A stretch of DNA of 64,000 bases from Oxytricha trifallax (Eukaryota; Ciliophora; Spirotrichea; Sporadotrichida; Oxytrichidae). Positions 45,501 to 57,400 of this stretch are shown here, piece after piece. The stretch is taken from contig ARYC01000200.1 in assembly GCA_000711775.1 (NCBI GenBank), positions 62,001 to 126,000 on the forward strand, written 5' to 3'. The position numbers and the translations under genes were made by a program. Position 1 is the stretch's first letter. Each line of letters starts with the position of its first letter. The notes under the pieces are model-generated. The model worked only from the letters and a program-made list of their open reading frames with translations. It did no database searches and was not told the DNA's origin.

Positions 45501-48500
45501 AGACAGTTACCCGAAGTCGTAGACATAAGTGCATCTTTATAAAAATAATTATTTATTATGATGGGCATAGTTAAGATCATTTTATATTGTAGATGAGTTT
45601 AATGCATTTTATCTTGGAAATACTTAAAACATAGCAGGATTAATAGCAAATTTAAATTTAAATTAATTAAATTATTAGTTCTTTTTTTTAGGTAAATATC
45701 ATTAAATATTAAAACTTTAAGGATTAGGGAATTTTTATTCAAAACAGATAAGCTTTGTAATGACTTCAATTTAGCAGAATAGTTGCATTTCAGCTGTTTC
45801 AATTGAAACAATTGACTATATAGGTGGTACCCCTGGGTTGTACCAATTAAGTATCCAAACGACATCTGACAGTTATTCAATTATAGACTTATTATGATTT
45901 ATTAATAGTTAATATTAAAATCAATAAATGTTAATAACTTTGGAACTATTGTTTCTGTAGATGCAGATATGAGTTAGAATGTTGATAGATTTATAATATC
46001 GACATTAATTAATTTCACTTAATTAAATAAATAAATTAAAGATCATGGTGTGCAAATAGTTAAGTTACTATTGATCTTAATTCTGTGATAACTACCCAAT
46101 ATACAATGGGAGACCCCGCTTATAACTTAACTATCTCCCCTTTTACATTAAATATGCCATGCTCAGATGCCACTATTACCTATAACTTAATTATTTTACA
46201 AAATATGCTTTGATTGTAAAACAAAATGAAAATTATGTTGAAAATTTAAATTTAAAGTGGAAACTATAATAATTCAATATAAATATAAACTATAATATAT
46301 AATGATTCATAAAAAAAACGACAACTAATACTTAATTTAATTAACTACAATACAAACTGCTAAATTAATGCTTCTATAAGGAATCTTTCAAATAATTTTG
46401 TACTAAAATTATTAATTTATCTGATTTTAAATTCAAATTTTTCTGGACATAAAATAATCCTTTTATTTAAATTTTTTAACAGGTAGAATTATAATAAGAT
46501 ATATAAATTAATTATAATTTTTATGAACCGTTATTATTATCATAGTTTTATTGAAGAAATTTATAATTTAATTATACACTGCTATGATTGATTCTATCAA
46601 TTTTATTTTAATATGAGATTATTTTTTATCATTTCCCCTATTTTATTAAGTAATTTATTTTTAATCAATAAATTAAGGATTTTTTCAAAATTGCAATTAA
46701 TTTTTAAATAATTTTTATTTTTTTATGAATTAATTTATTTGTCTGAGTAAATAATAATCTAATTATTTCCCATATATTCTTAATATTATTAATTTACTTT
46801 TAGTAATTTCAATTATAAACTGATTAAAATATAATGATTTTAATTATGTAAATTTAACTAATTTTATAGCTTTAGCAATGCCAATAGTCTTACCACCAAG
46901 TATTTTCTAATTTTTCCCTGTAGAGAGAACCTTGTAGATATTTTCAAATACACTTTAAGATTACACTGATTACAATAATTGTTTAAATTTATAAAAGTGT
47001 GAAAAGATATTAGATTAAAATTTGTCTTTTTTATTAAATAATGCTCATATAGTTATAAAAGGTGTAGTAGATTAAAGTCCATCAACATTTGGAACCTAAG
47101 AAATTTTAGTTTAATTATATGGTAGTTGTCCTTCCACTACAACAGTTTTTATTTAATTTATAATAAATGAGTCACCTTTACCTTACCAGGTAAAACATAA
47201 ACGATAATTCTTGGTGTGAATAATGGAACATACTCTTACAGTTTTCCATAACATACAACAAATAATGCAGCGTGCCCTTCTCACAGGTATGCTATGAATG
47301 TTTCATCAACAACTTCTGTCCCAATCACTCATCCAGCATTTTAATTTAATGAAATCACAGACCCAAATAATATGTTTATCGATACAACTCAGTTTTTGGG
47401 TGGTGAGATTTTTCCCATCACTTTCTTGCTTTAATTTAATATGATAATTTTCCAATTAAAAATCATTTTTATTAATCGGACTACAGTGATGCTTTCGATG
47501 AATTCATTCTCATAGTATAAGTTGCTATTGTAAATACGACAACATCAAATACCACAAACAGCACTAATAGCACAAACAACACTAATAGTACAAATAATAC
47601 AGGAAATTTTAATAATACTGAATAAACTAAGTAATATTTTGTTACTAATTCTGGGCCTCCAAACTTTTTATTTTCTATTCAAGATATCTAAAACCTTTTA
47701 TATATAATTGATATTGTGATACAAGTAGGGGATTAGCAAAGTCAAAGTTTAGGGGGGAAGCTTCCTGCCCCTAAGCAGTTTTACAGCCTCTATCGGAAGT
47801 TTTCTACCACTTTCTGTAGTTTCCTGCCCCCAACATTAAAAGCTATAATAATTGGCAATAAAAATATTAAAGGCATATAAATCTCAATTTTAGTCAACAT
47901 AACGAAAATTAGTTAACTTTTCAAAATATTTAATTTTCAAGATTAACATTTCTTCTTTGTCTAATAATATATAAAAAACAATTTTAGGGTATTTGTTATT
48001 TATAAATAATAAATGGGATTTTATTGAAATTTGATATCTTTTCAAAATAGAAACGATATTGGATGCCAAACTATCTATAATTAAATCACAATTGATGATA
48101 GAGATTTTAAGTAATTTATACATATTATATTTGTATATGATTGGGTAGGAAACTTCCCCAAAAGTTTACCTTAAGTAATAGACCCAGATGAAGATGGTTA
48201 TATAATGATAATATCTTTCAATTCTGCTTAAACTTTCGCAAAGTTTGAGAATGATTAAATCCTTGTAAATCCAACATCTGCTTCACATATAGGAATTTAC
48301 AAATGCTCGATAACATTAACTGATAATAATTCTAGTCCAAAAACTAATTTGATAACTTTTACAATAACAGTTTAAGGAGACTTAGTTTAGGATTAAACTT
48401 AAGCTGAGCTTTCGTAAAACATTATAAGAACAAATAATTCTAATGATTTGACAGCAAAAATTGTATCAATTGATAGATATGGGTTGGTGACATTGAAATT

Positions 48501-50855
48501 TAACAGAGATATAATTAAACCTGAATACTGTCTTAAATTTGATTAGAAAACACTAGAACTAAATTTAATAGTAAATTAAGAAAATCAAAATTATGATAAA
48601 CTTGCTTTTGATTGGATTTTAATATCATGTACTGATCGATAGCTTTAATTTCAACTCAATTTTTAAAATCCTTCCTACATTTCTATGTACTTTTTATTTT
48701 AATTTTTTAATACGCTAGAGATTCCCTTAAGATAACATTCCTCAGAAATGGTAATTTTATAGACAAAACTACTATGAAACCAATAAAACATAAATATAGT
48801 TGCTAAAATACAATACCTTCTTATAAATTATTTATGTGTTTTACAATTTTATTATAATTATATTATAGATAGACAGAAGTAGTGCTTTATTTTAGGCAAA
48901 AGATGCTTTGTCTTCAGCTCAACAATCTGCCTAAATTATGGTAATAGGAAATTTTGCTCTCAATCTAATACTGTAAATTATATTCAACATATTATAGTCA
49001 ATATAGGTCTTCATCTTTATCGTATCTTTGGGGAATGATTAATGCATTGCAACTAATTCTTGCAATGCCTTTACTTAATATTTAATTTCCTGCAAATACT
49101 AAAATGTTTTACGGCCTGCTAACCTCAATATCTTCATTTGATGTTCTTCCAACTGAAAAAATAGATTAGAGTGTGTTTTAACTAAACAGCGAGGAAAGTG
49201 AGGACTCTGAAGATTCAAGTTCTTAAGCTTTTTCTGACAACTTTTCAGATATGGATATCTTTTTAAAATATAATTATGATGATTTCAAGATTTAACTCTA
49301 AAACGTTACGAGTTTAAGGATGTGATTTAAAATATGGGGAGTATGTTTTACTTTTTAACTGTAATAATGATAGTTTATGCTTTTGCCTTATTGATAAAGC
49401 TATTATCTCTAAAATTCAAGACTATGAATAAAGTGTACTAGTTTATTAAGCCTCGATTGTTTTACAATTTGATACTCAGGTTTATATTGGAAGGATATCT
49501 ATAGATTAGTGTATCTACATTAGTTAACATTAAATTTGTAAGTTATTATCCAATCTAATAATTTATTATATAGCTTAAATGGGACAACCCAACTTAACAA
49601 TACATGTCGATCACATCACTTGGACTAGTAGGGATAGTTTCAATTTTTCCATTATTTTTGGCTATCACTGTTTAAAGAAATTTAGGGAAAATAGATTCAT
49701 AATTATTATTATTTATAGGAATTAAAATGATTAAAATTTTACATTTTTATAATTCTAAATAATAATAAAACATAAAAAATACTCATCACAAAGAATAATT
49801 TCTATAAGATTCATTTAATCGTTTTTCTATTATTTTTTGATTTTATTTATGCTTTACCTTAAAATTTTAAAGTGTTAGAGGATAAATCGTTAACAATAAA
49901 AATTGGAGCTATCTATGAAGGTTTAAACATAAAAAGTAGATTATCAAGTATTTACTACGCAATTTTCACAATGAGAAGACTATTTATAGCTCTGTTATGT
50001 TTAATGCTGATTAATTGGCCTATTACCTAGGTCTAGATTTTCATCTTTATGAATTTAGCATCAATAGTGTACATATTATGGGCAAAACCCTTTGAAACAA
50101 AACTTTCTAATAATCTTGAGGTTTTTAATGAGCTGTGCATATTAACAATCTCTTACTAAATGTTTTTGTTCACAAGATTTGTAGATGATCCAATTGTAAA
50201 ATATGACATAGGATGGTTTATAATAGCAGTTACCTCCCTTAATCTAATTACAAATATGCTACTTATGATAGTTGTAACTGTCATTAATTTTAAGAAGAAT
50301 TTCTCCAAATACTTATTGAAAGTAAAAAGCATTTTCATGAGAATGAAGAGTCACAATAATCTTAAAATTCAATAATTGAATTAGAAATATGCCTTTGAAT
50401 AAATTGATAGTGAAACTAATTTGCAATAAAATCAGTTAGATATTTCTACAACTAATAATTAGTTGAAATAAACATAAATTGATTTTTCACTTGAAACATC
50501 TCTTACAGCTCTAAATTAAACTTAAAGTAAAGTTAGTCGCAAAGTCAAGTAACCTAAGCAAGAATAGACTGACTATTAATAATTTTACCAAAATGATATT
50601 TCACCAGTTTAGTAGTTTTTGAAAACTCTAAATCAAAATTAGAAAGTAAATTTAAGCTTTTTAAAGCAAGATTTGAATGACTAGAATAGAAGACCTAGTA
50701 AGGCAGCTTTAATAAGTACAAATGAACTTGAGAAAACAAATTTTAATTTTATGATTGACGAAATGAATAATAAAGCCCTGTAAATGAATAATAATTTTAA
50801 TGTAAATGAAAGATTTTCTCGCAAAAATTACAATAAGGATCAACATCAGTTTTGA
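42570..50855 (+). CDS. Gene 4: paralog with the fewest IESs; complete membrane domain and tail
   Basis: ATG ATG at 42570 with intron 42656-42708 gives a signal peptide ending in SLSQQCFDGR. Coding blocks follow at 42709-42980, 43918-44210, 44340-44615, 44640-44806, 45335-45400, 45420-45535, 45710-46020, 46040-46215, 46866-47405, 47488-47751 and 48161-50855. Seen features: a Thr/Asn/Ser linker encoding repeated TNS/TNN units (47540-47610, many N-glycosylation sequons), the cadherin/Ig-like unit (VIDPDEDGYIM then GIYKCSITLTDNN), and a nearly continuous membrane domain (GSMFYFLTVIMIVYAFALLI; LRFILEGYLQISVSTLVNIK; RRLFIALLCLMLI; DIGWFIIAVTSLNLITNML). The cytoplasmic tail is Gln-rich (NQNQKVNLSFLKQDLNDQN) and stops at TGA 50853-50855. 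Two MITEs interrupt it (44807-45326, 47752-48160). A single-pass-adhesion-only protein is unlikely because of the several membrane segments. Confidence 0.85.
42656..42708 (+). other. Intron in the signal peptide, gene 4 (53 nt)
   Basis: GTAATTCAAAAAC...CTAATTTAG splits TG|G. The product reads SIILLLWLLLIEKSLSQQ. Equivalent to the first introns of genes 2 and 3. Confidence 0.82.
44807..45326. mobile_element. G-tailed MITE, family B, inside gene 4 coding sequence
   Basis: Left end GGGGGGGGAAAGCTTCCTGC followed by AGTTTCCTGCACTT; right end GTGCAGGAAACTTTCCTCCC. Target duplication ATTATATT at 44799-44806 and 45327-45334. Removing the element plus one duplication joins GTC TAA AGT ATT ATA TTT ATT AAA TGT (VQSIIFIKC), matching the VKCSGLK region of gene 3. 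No ORF. Confidence 0.8.
47752..48160. mobile_element. G-tailed MITE, family B, inside gene 4 coding sequence
   Basis: Left end GGGGGGAAGCTTCCTGCCCC, with further TTTCCTGCCCC motifs; right end GGGTAGGAAACTTCCCC. Target duplication AAAGTTTA at 47744-47751 and 48161-48168. Removal plus one duplication gives CAA AGT CAA AGT TTA CCT TAA GTA, that is QSQSLPQVIDPDEDGY, aligning with the D-P-D segment of genes 2, 3 and 5. Confidence 0.85.
48161..50855 (+). CDS. Gene 4 C-terminal coding block (Ig-like unit, membrane domain, tail)
   Basis: The longest nearly uninterrupted coding stretch of the array and the reference used to align the other paralogs. It starts at SLPQVIDPDEDGY just after a MITE. It carries one 23-bp IES (48691-48713), a second short unresolved insert near 48830-48880, intron 48973-49006, IES 49267-49295, intron 49538-49573 and an insert about 49700-49870. 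Conserved landmarks in order: CLKFDQKTLELNL, FLRNGNFIDKTTMKPIK, SLSYLWGMINALQLILAMPL, GLLTSISSFDVLPTEKID, an acidic Ser/Glu stretch, SDMDIFLTLKRYE, LRFILEGYLQ, AIYEGLNIKSRL and FETKLSNNLEVFNEL. Confidence 0.85.
48691..48713 (+). other. IES, gene 4, pointer TAC (23 bp)
   Basis: TAC at 48688-48690 and 48711-48713 around a pure A/T insert. Join: ATG TAC GCT AGA GAT TCC (SMYARDSLKITFLRNG). Confidence 0.85.
48973..49006 (+). other. Intron, gene 4 (34 nt)
   Basis: GTAAATTATATTC...CAATATAG splits CT|G; the product reads FALNLILSSSLSYLWGMIN. Shared with genes 2, 3 and 5. Confidence 0.82.
49267..49295 (+). other. IES, gene 4, pointer TTTAA (29 bp)
   Basis: TTTAA at 49262-49266 and 49291-49295. Join: ATC TTT TTA ACT CTA AAA CGT (DIFLTLKRYE). 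Confidence 0.8.
49538..49573 (+). other. Intron, gene 4 (36 nt)
   Basis: GTAAGTTATTATCC...TTATATAG after NIKF and before LKWDNPTQQY; same site as the introns of genes 1-3. Confidence 0.82.
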
Positions 50856-51452
50856 GAAATGATTAGAGGAAAAAAGATCTTTTGTATTTTCATCGAATAA
50901 CTACATATTTTTAATTTTCATATATAACTTAATTTGATTAATTAATATTCCTTTTTTAAATTTAATTTCATATTGTTAACTAAATTAATTGCAATATCAA
51001 ATTGGTAAAATGATAAAATTAAGCATGCTTATTTATTTATCAAATTAAGCTTAATTTAAAATTAAATTCTTATTTTTTCTCCACTATAATGATAGTATTT
51101 GACTTTAAATATTATTTTGATAGATTCTTTCTAGCATAATTATCAAATTACTCAATTCCTGATTATTTAAGATTCCTATAATAGTATAAATGTAAATGAA
51201 TTTTATAAAATAATATAATTTAATAATAGAAAGATATTTTTTTATTTATTTATAAATCTAATTAACCTAATTATAAAATTTTAAAAAATTTTATTTATTT
51301 TATTCAATTTTATTTAGACAAGATAAAATGCTTTTTCAATTAAAATAATGGACATAAAAAAGTTTATAAGAATAAGGAATCCAAAATGTACCCATGGTTA
51401 TATATAATTACTATTATTAAAAAAATTATTATATTTTATTATCTATTAATAA
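50856..51452. other. Gene 4 to gene 5 intergenic spacer, nothing recognised
   Basis: About 600 bases of A/T-rich DNA between the gene 4 TGA and the gene 5 ATG. It is the shortest spacer of the array and the only one without a visible mobile element. Confidence 0.6.
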
Positions 51453-54400
51453 ATGTGGAGGCCTTAATAGCTTTTACTTTAAACTACTGTTCTCATACTA
51501 TCTTTTCTTCAACCTAGCTACCAGCAATATTATTTGAAATACATTAATTTATATTGCTTTGCTGGTAGTTTTCCCAAACTTGTAGGCGGAACAGTATAGG
51601 ATACACGATTAACAGCGATAGACTTAGATATTAACAAAAACATAGCAGTGGGAGGGCATACATTTGACACTTCAATTGCTCCTGCTGCTACTTAATATGA
51701 CTCGTCAGTTATATTCTTTTCACTGGATAATACAGGAGAATTCAGGTTCAGAAAAGTTATTGATGAGTACTAGCAAGTCGTTAGCCTTCGATACACCCCT
51801 GATGCCTCAGAGATATTTTTACAAACAATAAGTAGATTTAATTATATTGTGTAATATTCGTTTTAATGGATGAACTTACTAAAATAACGTTTGTGGTTAT
51901 TAATTCAATAAATGGAAGCTTTAAAAGGCAATATAACCTAATAGGAAGTCCTACAAAATTAAGTTCAAGCTTTGTAATTGACACAGACATGCAAGTTTAC
52001 ACTGCTTTCACAAGGGATGTAGGAGACTTAAAGATATTTACATTTAAAGGTGATGGCACGGCCAGCGGAACCATTGTGAGAAGAAGCTAAAACAATCAAA
52101 CTCAAAACTTTCTTGTTACTTTTAATTTCTAATATATTTTATACATAATAAATTTCTTGTTATCAAAATTTTTATAAAAAGTTCTAGGAATTAAAGTTTT
52201 TTAAATACTTTTAACAAAAAGTATTATAAGAAATTTTTTAATATTTATTATAATTAGAAAAAAAGGATTAATACTTACCTGGGAATGCGAGCGGAGCGAG
52301 CAACGAGGGGGGTCGGACTTGGCTGAAAAAAAATGGAGAAAAAAATTTTATTTTAGAATCACATATAGCTAACCCTTTCATTCGATATCTAAAAACCTAC
52401 ATAAAAGATGTACAAAATTTTCAGAAGTTGGCCCTAATGGGTTTTGGAAAAAAAATTGGGAAAAAAAAGATAGAAAAATTTCAAAAAATAAAAGAATATT
52501 CTGTCGACCATCTTAATGATGGGTCCCTATTTAGTATTAAAATCCCAGGTAAGTATTAATGATTACCTTCAGTTGAGATATTTAATATATTAGAGATCTC
52601 CAATTAAATTTTAATCTCTTTTAATTAATTTCTCTAATTCACAATTCACAATTAGAAAAAAAGTAAAAATTTATTAAATTTAATTGAAAATTTTTTTAAA
52701 TAAAACAGTGAATTATATATATATTTATTAAAGCAAAAATTAATTTCCTAGATGTTTTGTTCTTTTCTATTATTTTTTAATTATTATATTAGTTTTAATT
52801 AATTATTTTAGTATTTAAATAAATAATTATTATTATTTATTATTTAAAGCTGTACGGAATTAATACTGGGGCTTAAACCAGGCAGATATATATATATATA
52901 TATATATAAATATATATATAATCAAATATTCATACTTTGACTTTGGCGATCCAGTTTCATCTTTCCAAGGGAAGTTACCCCTATATGTACTCGAATAGTT
53001 TCACAACGTGCACGTTCCACTTGCCTACTTGTGAGGACTTATGCAGTATTTCGCTAAATAAATTATATTCTTGATGTATAATTAAATTAACTAATTTGAA
53101 TTTATGTTTAAAGAATAATTAAAAAGAAAAACTAATTTCTTTTGTAAATGTATTTTTAAATTAAATTATAGATTATACTTCTATAATTAAATAATAAAAG
53201 GTCATTAGATAAAAAAATGAAAAATCATAATAGGGGGGGGAAGTTTCCTGCCCCTAACATTAAATTTTATGTTTTTTGCAATAATTATAATAGAAACAAA
53301 TAAATTTCAATTTCAAATTCCATAATCATGTACTATACAACATTTATTATATAATTTTCAAGGTACATAATTATTCTTTATCAAATTATATATTATTAAC
53401 AAGGCTAAAATAAGTGTTTTTTATTCATAATTAATGTAATTTTAATTAAATTTTAAATTCATTATCAAGGTAGAAATGATATTTGAAGCTAAATTAAAAA
53501 AAACTACATCATAATTGATGATAAAGATTCTTTGAAAATTATAAAAATTACATATTTTTATGTATGGGGCAGGAAACTTCCGAAGGGGGCAGGAAACTTC
53601 CCCCCCCCCATCATAATATATGGCTAAATTGAATAAATTTAATATCTAGTAATAAATAAATAAGATAGTTTGATATTTTTGTTTTATATTTATAAAAATT
53701 AAATATTAGCACAACAAAAAAATATTTATATTTTATTTAAAATTTAACAAATATATTTTATTATTATAATGTATCAAATAAATTTTCGAAATAGTTATTT
53801 TAATTTACCAATTTATATGTAATCCTTTTTTAATTAAAAGTCTCAGAGTTTTTGAATTTATCCACTTTATCAATGATAAATGATATGTTCATATTTGACA
53901 ATCCAATAAGAAAGTAAATCCTCATGGCTGGTTACTTTAAGAATTCATCTGGATATGAATTTCTTGGTCTACTTATGTATTAACCTTCTTCCAACTTGAA
54001 TTTATATAAATCCTATGGAATTGACTTGTCAAAGTATAATTCCCTAGTATATTTATATTAAATAATGCGCCTCATTTAGAATTTGGCAACATCTTCACAG
54101 TTTATAATTCAAATACAACTTTAGATAACAGGCCATTTTTTAACTTTGGATGTATTGAAAAACCCTCGAGCAACATCATTTTCATGAAATTTTCAATTGC
54201 AAAAAATTTAGGAGAAGGCAATTAATATTTCTTTGAGACTGACCCTTCTGAGCAGCTAAATTGTCGAGGAATTTAAATCCCATCATTATATTAGAATGTT
54301 CTTGATTATTGGAATTATAATGGGGTCTCTAAGTTTAATTAATGCTTTAAGATTGATACATTCATTAAAATATTATTTAAATTTTATAATCATATGATAA

Positions 54401-57400
54401 TTTTGTGACCTTCGATTATTTTATTTTTATTTTATATTATGTTTGATAAATATTTCTTTTCTTTATTTCAAATTATCCATAATCTAGTATTACTTATTTA
54501 GCTCAAGCGCAAATATAGTTTTAGTTAAATTTTACAATTCTCTATTTTTATATTTGAATAAAAAATCAGTTTGAACTTTCTTACCCTCTTCTAATTTTAT
54601 CTTGATTATTGATATTTAGTAAGTAATCTTATAATAAAATGTTAATTAAAAATATTTAATGGGAATTAAGGTAAGAAATGTCAATTTATCTTTATAATTT
54701 ATATGCACATCCACTTTATTTCTTTCAACATTATAAAAATATATAAGTTTGCGTCCTTAATCATATTTAATATGACCTTAATCTAAAGCAAAATTAAATT
54801 AAGATATTTTTAAGTTTGGCAAGGTTTATGCTAATTTTTTTACAATATAAAGGAAAATATTAATTTGGTATTCAAATACCTAAAAAAAGTATTTTTTTCT
54901 ATATGAACTTTTTAAAAGATTACCATAGGAGGATCAAAATTATTTTTTTAGGAATAATTTTCATTAAAAACATATAATTTCCTTGAAAACTTTCAAATCT
55001 AAGAGATTAAATTAATATCAAAAGTAAAGGAGAAAGAAACATTTAAATTACTATTTTTATGAATTTCTAAAAAGTTTTTTGCTTCAATCATATCTATTAA
55101 AAAATACATGTAGATGAGTATAAAAGCTTAGAGAGAAAAAGATTCTTCCTAAGAAAATTCTAATCCCCATATATTACTCCCATCATTTAAAGCAAGCAAT
55201 AAATAGCTAAGGGGTTTTGGGGTTTTTATTTATGCAAAAGATACACATGTTTTATATAGCTATGTTTATGCAAGTTAGAGCTTCTAGTTCAAATTTATGA
55301 AGGTAGATTTTAGTTAACTTCCAACTTCTGTCTCGATGACATTTCAAATTATAACTCCATTAAATGGAGGATATAGATAATTTATGAATAATATAAATAG
55401 AATTATTTTAATTTTACAGGATCTAACATTCTAAATTCAGCAGTATTTTATGATGAAAAGAATTCCTATTATATCGCTGACATTAAAAATATAAATGTCG
55501 TGAATAAAGACTATGCAAAGTTTAATTTATAATATTAAAAAGTATACTGGATCTATAATGTCTTATTATAACGGTTAAAGCTGCTTGAATTATACTGAAG
55601 TTTATTAAGTCGGGATACTAACATTTTAGATTATTGTAAGAGAATTATAATTTTGATTCTCAAAAATAATATTTGAAAATAACTTTTTGTTTTATTAAAG
55701 AAATTGGCCATTTTTTAAATAAAACTATTTCAATAGAAAGTAAAATAATTTTTTCTTTTAATCCTGATTTATTCTATATGATTATAATAATTAATTTTTA
55801 ACTTTAGTTGACTACCAAATGAAAGGTATTAGTTCTTCAGATTTTTCTACACAATTAAGTTCAGCTGATTATTGTAGGAATACATTTGATTTGGGAAAAT
55901 AATTTATAATTAATTAAATAAATAATTAAAATCGTGGCAGTTAACTTTCTGGAAACCTAGACAATATGGTACTTTTTCGATAGGGAATTAAAAATTAGCT
56001 GGACTTTACTATTGGCGGTATCCCTCTATCGCATTCCTGGAGCGAGATAAATCGGTTTTAATTTTTGGTGATTTGTTTAGTTGATTTTAATGTCAAAATT
56101 AAAGTTGATTTATCTCGCTTCAGGGATGCGATAGAGGGGTACCGCCAATAGTAAAGTCCAGCTAATTTTAAATTCTCTATCGAACAAGTACCATATTGCA
56201 TAGCCACGAATTTAATTATATAATTGTTTAATTTTAATTTCATTTTCCAAATCAAATGTATTCCTACAATATTATAACACTAATCTCTATAATATGTATG
56301 ATTTTTTGGTTTTATCTTCCTATAACAACTGGTGTACTACTAATACTCCATAGACATATGAATTTACAAATTAGATGGAATTTGAATACGTATTGTACTC
56401 TGGACCTAAAAACTTTCCTTATCGAGAGTTTTACACATCACCATATTGTGAAGATGCAAGTTTTAGTAATATACCTAGAATTCATTACACTTAAGCGAAT
56501 TCATCTGCACCTAAAAGTGGATTATTGAATGCCACTTTGCCTAGCTCTATAACCTTTAATTTTACCACAAACTTGATTATAATGTTGATAAATTTCAAAT
56601 AATTATATGATTATAACAGTTTAATTAAAATTAGTAAAAAACTTACTCTAAATAATTTGATTTAAACAAACTAAATATTTTTACTAATTTTAATTTAAAT
56701 TGTTATACCGTTGACTCTTCTAATTAAAATGACGTAATGATTTACTATATTGGAATAAGAAGTGAGCTTCACCAATAAAGTAACTATATTAAGGATCAGA
56801 TGCTTATAATATTTATTTTAATGATGGCTTAAATCAATATCATAAATCCTTGCTTAGTGGCTACTGTTACCCCAACAGTTCTGACAACATAAATATACTA
56901 CTTCAGAATGTAAAATGGAACGCAGTCGATAACACTACCAAATTTCATTTACAATAATTCCATTTGTGAAAAAGTTCATTAGCTAGTGAATTCAACTGTT
57001 GGTGGTACTCTTAACCCTTTATTTCACTATGATAATTCAACAAATTTATATAAGTTAAGTATCGATACAAATTAAGTTACTAATGGGACAGTCTTCAATC
57101 TGGCATTCTAATCATACTATCTTTATAGTAATCAAACTCAAACTATGAAGACTATTGATTTTGAAATTATAATTTACAACTGCTTAGATGCTCAATTAAT
57201 ACCTTCTTTATCAAACAAAACTTACTATATATTTGACCCTACTGCGACTATTCCGTTATCAATTTATGATACAAATCCAAATTATGATTGTGGAACATAT
57301 CAATATTTTCCTGCTTTACTACTATCTGGTTCTATACCTGTAGAGACTGCTTTACCTACTTATATAACATTTGATCCTGTAAATCTAAATTTATAAGTAT

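Noticed and set aside
50156-50338. 60-codon minus-strand ORF
   Set aside because: Antisense of the gene 4 membrane segment DIGWFIIAVTSLNLITNML, which is supported by four paralogs.
52267-52330. U1 snRNA gene
   Set aside because: Only the first dozen bases match U1; the rest is unlike U1 and the sequence is one end of an 18-bp inverted repeat, so it is called a MITE.
56256-56528. 90-codon ATG-started ORF on the plus strand
   Set aside because: It is out of frame with the gene 5 block; the frame using TAA/TAG as Gln aligns with flanking segments and continues past both ends.
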